5,804 nucleotides of DNA from positions 1 through 5,804 of the forward strand of contig JAKJDA010000199.1 of NCBI GenBank assembly GCA_022706165.1, read 5' to 3'. Of this stretch, positions 1 to 5,804 are shown one piece after another. This DNA comes from Candidatus Hydrogenedentota bacterium (GTDB taxonomy: Bacteria; Hydrogenedentota; Hydrogenedentia; Hydrogenedentales; SLHB01). Made by a program: the position numbers and the translations under genes. The notes beneath the pieces were generated by a model. The model had not been told where the DNA came from, made no database searches, and saw nothing but the letters and a program-made list of their open reading frames with translations. Positions within the stretch are counted from its first letter, which is position 1, and the number at the start of each line of letters is the position of its first letter.

Positions 1-96
1 CACCGGTCTGTAACGTTCCCCGAAACTGGCCCATTCGGAAACCGCCGCGACGCCCAACGGCTGTCGGGATGATTCGCAACGCATACGCGGATTTGG
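1..96. other. upstream flank, no assignable gene
   Basis: This short stretch precedes the radical SAM gene. On the + strand one frame is open from the edge to a TGA at 70-72 and another from the edge to a TAA at 11-13, so either could be the tail of an upstream gene. On the - strand a frame beginning with ATG at 84-82 stays open to base 1 (28 codons) and could be the start of a divergent gene, but it has no ribosome binding site. None of these is long enough to recognise. I see no clear promoter or terminator hairpin here. Confidence 0.4.
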
Positions 97-1926
97 ATGC
101 ACATGATCACTCGTTCTGATACGGCGCCCGTGCGGCTTGATGACGTGTTGCCGCGCGTCGAACGCCCTTCCCGATACCTCGGCACGGAAGTCAATTCCGT
201 GCATAAAGACGCGGCGCGGATAGACCTGCGCATCGCTCTCGCATTTCCCGATCTCTACGACATGGGTCTAGGCAACCTCGGCCTGCTGATCCTCTACGGC
301 ATTCTCAACGACCAGCCCTGGTGCTGGGCCGAGCGCGCGTACGCTCCGGCGCCGGACATGGAAGCGGCCTTGCGCGAACGCGGGCTTCCCTTGTTCACGA
401 ATGAGTCGAAGACGCCGCTGGGCGCGCTTGACGCCATCGGATTCACCCTGCAAAGCGAACTCACGTACACAAGCGTCCTGAACATGCTCGATCTTGCGAA
501 AATCCCGTTGCGCAGCGCGGACCGGACCGATGCCCATCCGATCGTTTTCGCCGGAGGACCGACCGCCTTCAACCCTGAGCCGATGGCGCCGTTCATCGAT
601 TTTTTCGTGATTGGCGACGGCGAAGAGGCCGTGCTGGAAATCGCTGAAGTCCTGCGCGCACAAAAAGGAAAGCCTCGCGCGGAAACGCTTTCGATCCTCG
701 CGCGCCTCGAGGGCCTTTACGCGCCTGCGGCGTATCCTTTCGAAACATTGCCGGACGGACGTATCGTGCCGGCTTTGGACGCCCCGAAAATCGTGCGGCG
801 CACGGTGAACGATCTCGAGGCCGCCCGATTCCCCATCGACTACATCGTGCCGTTCACGAAGCTCATTCACGACCGCGTCGGCCTTGAAGTGATGCGCGGC
901 TGCACGCACGGCTGCCGCTTCTGCCAGGCCGGAATGACTTCACGCCCTGTGCGCGAACGCGGCGCGGAACAGGCGAACGACCTGTTGCGCACCGCCCTGG
1001 ACCGCACCGGGTGCGAAGAGGCCTCGCTCGTCTCGTTGTCCACGTGCGACCATTCGCAAGCGCGCGCGCTCGCCCTCCACGCCGCCCATATCGCGCGCGA
1101 AAACGATGCCGCCGTGTCGTTGCCGTCGCTGCGGCTCGCCCCCTTCGCCGTCGATCTCGCGGACGCGATCTCGGGCCTCCGGCGCAGCGGACTGACCTTT
1201 GCGCCCGAAGCCGCAACCGCGCGCCTGCGTGCGGTCATCAACAAGTGGATTCCCGACGAGGACCTGTTGCGCACCGCCGCAGAAGCCTTTCGTCGCGGCT
1301 GGGGCCACGTGAAGTGCTACTTCATGATTGGCCTCCCCACGGAACGCGACGAGGACATCGACGCCATCGTCGATCTCTGCAAGCGCACACTGGCCGTTGG
1401 GCGTTCGATTTCCCGGCGCGCGCAGATCAACACCGGCATCTCGACGTTTGTGCCCAAACCCTTCACGCCGTTTCAGTGGGCCGAACAAATTTCGATCGAC
1501 GAGGCGCGCAGACGTCAAGCGATTCTGGAGAAAGGATTCGCCCGATGCGGCGGCATTAAGTTCGGACGTCACGATCCGCGCAGCACCTTCGTCGAAGGCC
1601 TCTTGTCGCGCGCGGACCGCCGGGTCGCCGACGTCATCGAAGCCGCATGGCGCCGCGGCGCACGGCTGGACCCGTCGGACGAATACCTGCGGTTCGATGC
1701 GTGGATCGCCGCGATCGAAGACGCCGCCTACCCGGCCGAGGAGTCATTTCGCGCGCGCACAGTGGGCGAACGCCTTCCGTGGGACCACATCGATTCGCTT
1801 GTATCGCGCGCATGGCTGGAGCTGGAGTGGAAGCGCGCACAGGAATTGGAGCACGCGCCGGATTGCCGCCACGGCGAGTGCCGCGCATGCGGCGTGTCGC
1901 AACGTTTGCCGGAACTATGCCAGTGA
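97..1926 (+). CDS. B12-binding-like radical SAM protein, TIGR03960 family
   Basis: The product is a 609-residue cytosolic radical SAM enzyme of the TIGR03960 type; its substrate and reaction are not established for the family. The N-terminal third (about residues 40-200) looks like the Rossmann-type cobalamin-binding fold of B12-dependent radical SAM proteins: it carries FAGGPTAFNPEP (about 150-161) and FFVIGDGEEAVLEI (about 170-183). I see no DxHxxG cobalamin-ligand motif. The radical SAM core begins at MRGCTHGCRFCQAG, where Cys269, Cys273 and Cys276 form the CX3CX2C site for the 4Fe-4S cluster. Further family signatures are FAPEAAT (368-374), YFMIGLPTE (408-416) and STFVPKPFTPFQW (449-461). 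The C-terminus has an additional cysteine group (Cys590, Cys595, Cys598, Cys608) in the sequence DCRHGECRACG, typical of the family and possibly metal-binding. The start is ATG at 97; the frame is closed by TGA at 70-72, and only a weak GGA lies 5 nt upstream. ATG at 103 is an equally possible start. The gene ends immediately before its DUF2344 partner, so the two are very probably cotranscribed. Confidence 0.93.
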   Translation: MHMITRSDTAPVRLDDVLPRVERPSRYLGTEVNSVHKDAARIDLRIALAFPDLYDMGLGNLGLLILYGILNDQPWCWAERAYAPAPDMEAALRERGLPLFTNESKTPLGALDAIGFTLQSELTYTSVLNMLDLAKIPLRSADRTDAHPIVFAGGPTAFNPEPMAPFIDFFVIGDGEEAVLEIAEVLRAQKGKPRAETLSILARLEGLYAPAAYPFETLPDGRIVPALDAPKIVRRTVNDLEAARFPIDYIVPFTKLIHDRVGLEVMRGCTHGCRFCQAGMTSRPVRERGAEQANDLLRTALDRTGCEEASLVSLSTCDHSQARALALHAAHIARENDAAVSLPSLRLAPFAVDLADAISGLRRSGLTFAPEAATARLRAVINKWIPDEDLLRTAAEAFRRGWGHVKCYFMIGLPTERDEDIDAIVDLCKRTLAVGRSISRRAQINTGISTFVPKPFTPFQWAEQISIDEARRRQAILEKGFARCGGIKFGRHDPRSTFVEGLLSRADRRVADVIEAAWRRGARLDPSDEYLRFDAWIAAIEDAAYPAEESFRARTVGERLPWDHIDSLVSRAWLELEWKRAQELEHAPDCRHGECRACGVSQRLPELCQ

Positions 1927-2658
1927 ATGGCGCAGCGTTCCCATGAAGGAAGCATCGTGGACGCGGCGATTGCGTTGCACGCGCTTCCCGAGCCCTCAGA
2001 ACCGCCGGCGACGCAGCGGCTGCGTTTCCAAATCGGCCGCATCGGCGAATCCCGCTTCCTGTCGCACCTTGAATGGATGAGCGCCTGGATACGGACCTTG
2101 CGCCGCGCAAAAGCGCCCCTGTCCTATTCGCAAGGCTTCCATGCCCACCCGAAAATCACCTTCGCTACGGCGGCTCCGGTCGGCGAGGAGTCGCTGTGCG
2201 ATTACATGGACGTTCTGCTGCGCGAACGCGTCGACGCCGAGGCATTGAAGCAACGGATCATTGCCGTCGCGCCGCCGGATTTCCGGGTTTTCAGCGTGAC
2301 CGAAGCGCCGCTGAACGCGCCCGCGTTGATGTCCCAGCTTGCCGGATTTCTTTACGACATCCACGCTCCTGGAGATGCCGCGACCGTTCAAGAGCGTGCT
2401 GCGGCGATCATGGCGTCGACTTCGATCTTCGTCGAACGCGCCGCAAAGGAGAAAGGGAAGCCTCCGCGCGCGATCGACGTCCGCCCGAACATTGCCCGCC
2501 TCGACGTCCGAATGGAGGCGAGCGGACGCATCTCCCTCGGGGCCGAACTCCGCGTGATCGAAGGACGCGGCATTCGCATGCGCGAACTGCTCGAATTGCT
2601 TGGACTCGACCCGGTGACCGCGCGTTTCCTCAAGCGGACGACGTTTCTGTCGTCATAA
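1927..2658 (+). CDS. radical-SAM-linked protein, DUF2344 / TIGR03936 family
   Basis: The product is a 243-residue (or 233-residue) soluble protein of the DUF2344/TIGR03936 family, which is found beside, or fused to the C-terminus of, TIGR03960 radical SAM proteins; its function is unknown. The family pattern starts at LRFQIGRIGESRFLSHLEWM (about 32-51), with the FLSHLE motif at 44-49, and continues with the highly conserved SYSQGFHAHPKITFA (about 66-80) and PVGEES. The C-terminal half is more variable and ends in a region rich in Arg and Leu (IRMRELLELLGLD). ATG at 1927 abuts the upstream TGA at 1924-1926 but lacks a good Shine-Dalgarno sequence. GTG at 1957, in frame and 30 nt downstream, is preceded by AAGGAAG at 1946-1952 and may be the true start; the first ten residues of the longer form show no family similarity. 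The partnership suggests a shared substrate, with this protein as a binding or scaffold subunit; that role is inference. Confidence 0.92.
   Translation: MAQRSHEGSIVDAAIALHALPEPSEPPATQRLRFQIGRIGESRFLSHLEWMSAWIRTLRRAKAPLSYSQGFHAHPKITFATAAPVGEESLCDYMDVLLRERVDAEALKQRIIAVAPPDFRVFSVTEAPLNAPALMSQLAGFLYDIHAPGDAATVQERAAAIMASTSIFVERAAKEKGKPPRAIDVRPNIARLDVRMEASGRISLGAELRVIEGRGIRMRELLELLGLDPVTARFLKRTTFLSS
1946..1952 (+). promoter_or_regulatory. candidate ribosome binding site for GTG start at 1957
   Basis: AAGGAAG lies 4 nt (6 nt from its AAGGA core) upstream of an in-frame GTG at 1957-1959. It is a better Shine-Dalgarno match than anything ahead of ATG 1927, where the nearest GGA is 13 nt away. If used, the DUF2344 protein starts at VDAAIALHALPEP and loses ten residues that do not belong to the conserved domain. 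Coupled translation from the upstream stop codon could still favour ATG 1927. Confidence 0.5.
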
Positions 2659-2691
2659 GCCCACGCCTCCTCACAACATCGCCCATCCCTC

Positions 2692-2720
2692 TTGCTAGGT
2701 GTCTGTGTTTAGGGTAGACT
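2692..2720 (+). promoter_or_regulatory. candidate sigma70-type promoter for the sensor kinase
   Basis: TTGCTA (2692-2697) and TAGACT (2715-2720) each match four of six positions of the -35 and -10 consensus and are separated by exactly 17 nt. The pair lies 34 nt past the stop codon of the DUF2344 gene and about 225 nt ahead of the kinase start, so the transcript would have a leader of roughly 215 nt. The match is only moderate, and in an organism of unknown phylum the consensus may differ. Confidence 0.35.
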
Positions 2721-2723
2721 ACC
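2713..2723. repeat. 11-nt palindrome overlapping the candidate -10 element
   Basis: GGTAGACTACC is a perfect inverted repeat (five-base arms around a central A) that covers the candidate -10 hexamer at 2715-2720. A second, overlapping inverted repeat pairs AGACT (2716-2720) with AGTCT (2729-2733) around an 8-nt loop. The position would suit an operator or a small RNA hairpin at the transcript start. Its short length means chance occurrence is possible. Confidence 0.3.
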
Positions 2724-2924
2724 GCTAGAGTCTCGGAAACGGAAGCCCGGATTTTTCACAAGCGCATTACCCCAGAGACCCAAAGCCCCGGCTACGGTCT
2801 TCCAGATGAAAAAGACGCATTGTCTCGAAGGGCACGTTCGCGAAACGCTTCACGCAGCAACGCCATGCGCTTGGGAAAGGCATCCTCACGGCGCGTTGCC
2901 GGCGACGCCGTAAGCGACGCGACT

Positions 2925-2932
2925 AGAGGAGG
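2925..2932 (+). promoter_or_regulatory. strong Shine-Dalgarno of the sensor kinase gene
   Basis: AGAGGAGG contains a full AGGAGG core (2927-2932), 12 nt ahead of ATG 2945, a somewhat long spacing. The in-frame TAG at 2924-2926 blocks any start further upstream, and the only other in-frame candidate, TTG at 2933, is directly adjacent to the core and so too close. This fixes the kinase start at 2945. Confidence 0.75.
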
Positions 2933-2944
2933 TTGCGGCTCTGC

Positions 2945-5804
2945 ATGAATGTTCTTAAGGCAGCGTGCGTTTTTGCCTTGTTGGCGGCATCTTCGCTCTC
3001 GCAGGGCCAGGAAAACTGGACGACCTCCCCTTTCCTTCCCGCAGACAACCTGCCGTTCGAGGATGTCCGCTCCATCCTGGAAACGCCCGATGGGGCTCTA
3101 TGGTTCACCTCGTGGGGGCGCGGCGTGGCGCGTCTCAAAGAGAGCGAATGGCGTGTTTTCACGACCGATGACGGCATGCCGTCGAACTTCACGCGGGGCC
3201 TTGCGCCCGGCGCGGACAACGACGTGTGGGCCGCCACCCAAGGGGGCATTGCCTACATCGACGGCGCCGGTCATGTGACGGCTTTCACGGCGTCACAGTC
3301 GCCGCTGCTGCAAGATCCACGCATGATAACCGCCTATCGCCTGAAAACGGGGACGATTCTGTTCGGCTGCGAGAGCGGCCGAATCATCGCGTACGACGAT
3401 TCCCGCGGGGGAACGCCCGCAACAAAGCCGATGGATTCGGCGCGATGGTCGGTTTTCCGCGAGTCTCCCGAAACGAGAGAAAATCCCGTGTGGGCAATCC
3501 TCGAGGCCAGGGACGGCGCCATCTGGGTCGCCCATGGCATTGACGGCATTGCCCGGCATGCAGGCGGGGAATGGACCTATTTTCCTCCGAAGGAACGCTA
3601 TCCTTTCGTGCAAGCCAAATCACTTTGGCAAGCGCCGGATGGCCGTCTGTGGGCGGCAGGCAGCGATGCCCCCACCTTTTTCGACGGGACCGAGTGGCGC
3701 CCGGATCCAACCTATCCCGGCACGCCTCATATGACCGACGCGGTGTTCGTCGGGGGAACGCCCGACGGTCGCATCATCGCGGGCACGTTCCGGTCTGGAT
3801 TATGCCTGCGCGGCGAAAACGGGTGGCGCAGTATCCATTTCCGCGCCGTGCTGGGAACGCCCCTTGTGCGGACGATTTTCTTTGACAGCCGGGGGAGGGG
3901 ATGGATCGGCACCAAGGAGGGAATTGTCCGCTTCGGCCCTCCGGCATGGGAGAACTTGACGCATACGCGCGGGATGGTGATCCGGGAAGGCCATGCCTTC
4001 TATGCCAGTCCGGAACAGCCCCCCCTCGCCGTGAATGGCCACGGCGAGTTTGTCCAGTTCGACAACGGACGCTGGAACGTTCTGGCATCTTTTCCGGAAA
4101 AGGGCAACGTGGCCAACATGACAGCCCCTCGCGACGGAGCGATCTGGATTCTGCTGGATTCGACGGTGCGCCAGTTTTCCCTCACGGAACAACGCGTGCT
4201 GCAGTCGCTGCCCGCGCCATCGGAAACGATGCCCCGAAACCTTTTTCAAGCCTCGGACGGGACCCTGTACGTATACGGACAAAAAGGCGTTCGCAAACTC
4301 TCCGACGGGGCATGGACGCCGTGCCTGCCCGCCGGCGAACCCGACAACCGATCCATCCGATCCATGGCCGAAATGCGGGACGGATCGTTGCTGGTGTGTT
4401 CCGGATTGGATCTGGGCGTGGACATCCGCGTATGGAAAGACGGCGCGAGCGCTTCCTTGCTGGAACAAGACGAATACACGCCTGAAAATTATCTGGCGTT
4501 CGCCTGTCTGGCCCGCGACGGCCGCGTTTGGGCGGGCACGCTGGGTTCGGGCATCGTAGTCATCGACCAGCATACCCGCGTCGATTATCGCATCGAGCAG
4601 GGCGTTCAGAGCAACCGCATCGTCTGCATGCGCGAGTCTGTAGACGGCTCGATATGGCTTGGAGCCGAAAACTCGAGCATATCGCGCTTTCTGGACGGCC
4701 GCTGGACGAATTTCTCGCACAACGACGGCCTGCCGAACGACATTGCGGCGCATATCTACGAACACCCCGCAGGGGTTATGTGGGTGGCCACGCGCAACTA
4801 CGGCGTCTATCGCCACATTCCCGATCGCGAACCGCCCCGCACGATCATGGCCGCCTACCCGGAAAGCGTTCCCTTTCGCGGCGCTGGGGTCTTCTCGTTC
4901 TCGGGATACGATGCTTGGAGCGAAACCCATTCCGACGAGCTGGATTTCTCCTGGCGAATCGTCCGCCCCCGGAACGGTTCCGAAGTCGTTCCGTGGTCCA
5001 GCTTTTCGCGGGCCACGACCGTGGCGACGCCGCGCCTGCCTGCCGGGATGTATGAGTTCGAGGTGCGGGCTTCGGACAAAGACCGAAATATCGATCCCGA
5101 TGCCGCCCGCGCCCCCTTCGAAGTGCACGCGCCGCTCTTCTTGAAACCTGGATTCTATATTCCCTTCGCAGTCTTGGTCGTCTTGGCGTTGGGTCTTATC
5201 GCGACGTTGTACGTGAAAGCCCAGGCGCTTCGCCGGAGCCAGGTCGAGGTGTCCCGTCTTGCCCATGCGGTGGAGCAAGCCGCCGAAATCATCGTCGTGA
5301 CAGACCCCCAAGGCGTTATCCAATACGCAAACCCGGCGTTCGAACAAGCCACCGGGCACGCATGCGCGGATGTTATCGGCCACACGCCGCGCGTGCTCAA
5401 AAGCGGACGGCACAGCCAGGAATTTTACCGGCAGTTGTGGGAGACGATCTCGCGCGGAGAAACCTGGACGGGACGTTTCACGAACAAAAAGAAAGGCGGG
5501 ACTTTTTACGAAGAAGACGCTTCCATCTCGCCGGTGCGCGACGCCGCCGGACGAATCATCAACTACGTGGCGGTAAAGCGCGACATCACCGAGCAGGTCA
5601 AGCTCGAAAGCCAGCTTCGTCAAGCGCAGCGGATGGAGGCGGTGGGGCAATTGGCGGGCGGCGTCGCGCATGATTTCAACAACTTGCTCCAGGCGATCCA
5701 GGGATACACTCAGTTGGCCATGGAAGGACTCGGGGAGGAGCACGAACACTACGGCGATTTGCGCGAAGTGATGCGCGCCGCGGAGCAAGCCGCCACGCTG
5801 ACCC
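2945..5804 (+). CDS. two-propeller sensor histidine kinase (Reg_prop, Y_Y_Y, PAS, HisKA), 3'-truncated
   Basis: The frame is open from ATG 2945 to the window edge, giving 953 residues with no stop. Residues 1 to about 20 form a signal peptide (Lys5, then a hydrophobic run, likely cleavage near SLS/QG). Residues about 39-610 contain 14 blades with the two-component-regulator propeller pattern (V-x-x-I, then DG-x-(L/I)-W, then G-(I/V)). Clear examples are SILETPDGALWF (43-54), DNDVWAATQGGI (91-102), AILEARDGAIWV (184-195), QAPDGRLWAA (229-238) and FDSRGRGWIGT (313-323); the second set of seven includes DGRVWAGTLGSGI and DGSIWLGAE. A Y_Y_Y-type domain follows (about 650-730; SDELDFSW at 663-670, GMYEFEVRASD at 701-711). 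One transmembrane helix lies at 738-757. A PAS domain with PAC motif (about 770-887; YANPAFEQATG, RDITEQ at 879-884) leads to the H-box GGVAHDFNNLLQAI, whose His909 is the phospho-acceptor. The sensor part is therefore periplasmic and the kinase cytoplasmic. The ATPase domain and any receiver or DNA-binding output domain are beyond the window. Similar sensors in Bacteroidota hybrid systems detect carbohydrates; the ligand here is unknown. Confidence 0.93.
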   Translation, partial: MNVLKAACVFALLAASSLSQGQENWTTSPFLPADNLPFEDVRSILETPDGALWFTSWGRGVARLKESEWRVFTTDDGMPSNFTRGLAPGADNDVWAATQGGIAYIDGAGHVTAFTASQSPLLQDPRMITAYRLKTGTILFGCESGRIIAYDDSRGGTPATKPMDSARWSVFRESPETRENPVWAILEARDGAIWVAHGIDGIARHAGGEWTYFPPKERYPFVQAKSLWQAPDGRLWAAGSDAPTFFDGTEWRPDPTYPGTPHMTDAVFVGGTPDGRIIAGTFRSGLCLRGENGWRSIHFRAVLGTPLVRTIFFDSRGRGWIGTKEGIVRFGPPAWENLTHTRGMVIREGHAFYASPEQPPLAVNGHGEFVQFDNGRWNVLASFPEKGNVANMTAPRDGAIWILLDSTVRQFSLTEQRVLQSLPAPSETMPRNLFQASDGTLYVYGQKGVRKLSDGAWTPCLPAGEPDNRSIRSMAEMRDGSLLVCSGLDLGVDIRVWKDGASASLLEQDEYTPENYLAFACLARDGRVWAGTLGSGIVVIDQHTRVDYRIEQGVQSNRIVCMRESVDGSIWLGAENSSISRFLDGRWTNFSHNDGLPNDIAAHIYEHPAGVMWVATRNYGVYRHIPDREPPRTIMAAYPESVPFRGAGVFSFSGYDAWSETHSDELDFSWRIVRPRNGSEVVPWSSFSRATTVATPRLPAGMYEFEVRASDKDRNIDPDAARAPFEVHAPLFLKPGFYIPFAVLVVLALGLIATLYVKAQALRRSQVEVSRLAHAVEQAAEIIVVTDPQGVIQYANPAFEQATGHACADVIGHTPRVLKSGRHSQEFYRQLWETISRGETWTGRFTNKKKGGTFYEEDASISPVRDAAGRIINYVAVKRDITEQVKLESQLRQAQRMEAVGQLAGGVAHDFNNLLQAIQGYTQLAMEGLGEEHEHYGDLREVMRAAEQAATLT

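Noticed and set aside
940..1572. 210-codon - strand frame opposite the radical SAM gene
   Set aside because: It is in codon register with the real gene and is open for the same reason as the frame opposite the kinase; the sense strand carries the radical SAM motifs.
2659..2760. Rho-independent terminator after the DUF2344 gene
   Set aside because: There is an ATTTTT run at 2751-2756, but I could not find a GC-rich hairpin immediately ahead of it. Termination may be Rho-dependent or absent.
2806..2913. 35-codon + strand frame starting MKKTHC in the kinase leader
   Set aside because: It has an ATG and a clean TAA stop but no Shine-Dalgarno sequence and no hydrophobic or family-like segment; a frame of this length is expected by chance in GC-rich DNA. 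A leader peptide cannot be fully excluded.
3800..5788. Long - strand open reading frame
   Set aside because: Its translation shows no recognisable domain, is rich in Arg, His and Gly, begins at a TTG, and lies opposite a + frame with clear propeller, PAS and H-box motifs.
1..5804. CRISPR array, tRNA or rRNA genes, insertion sequences, attachment sites
   Set aside because: No regularly spaced repeats, tRNA-like cloverleaf, rRNA signature, transposase motif or flanking terminal repeats were seen; the coding density leaves only the 1-96 and 2659-2944 gaps.

Overview
The window is dense, GC-rich bacterial DNA with three genes, all on the + strand and none obviously foreign. The GC-rich codon use, the Sec-type signal peptide on a large sensor kinase and the double-propeller sensor architecture suggest an environmental bacterium with a periplasm. 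A Bacteroidota, PVC/Hydrogenedentota-like or deltaproteobacterial lineage would fit, but the sequence seen here does not settle the phylum.

Layout: 1-96 is upstream sequence with no assignable gene. 97-1926 encodes a 609-residue radical SAM protein with a degenerate B12-binding-like N-terminal domain (TIGR03960 type). Directly behind it (0 nt gap, or 30 nt if a better-supported GTG start is used) is 1927-2658, its usual partner, a radical-SAM-linked protein of the DUF2344/TIGR03936 family. The two are separate genes here but are single fused proteins in some bacteria. They almost certainly form one transcription unit and act together, probably on an RNA-related or translation-related substrate, although no reaction is established for the family.

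A 286-nt intergenic region (2659-2944) follows. It holds a plausible sigma70-type promoter with an 11-nt palindrome over its -10 element, a leader of roughly 200 nt, and a strong Shine-Dalgarno sequence. No convincing terminator was found in it.

2945 to the window end (5804) is the 5' part of a large sensor histidine kinase. Its order is signal peptide, 14 propeller blades (two seven-bladed Reg_prop propellers), Y_Y_Y domain, one transmembrane helix, PAS/PAC domain, and the H-box with phospho-acceptor His909. The reading frame is still open at the edge, so the ATPase domain and any receiver or output domains lie outside. The kinase appears to be an independent unit, functionally unrelated to the radical SAM pair. 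A 662-codon open frame on its opposite strand is a codon-register shadow, not a gene.
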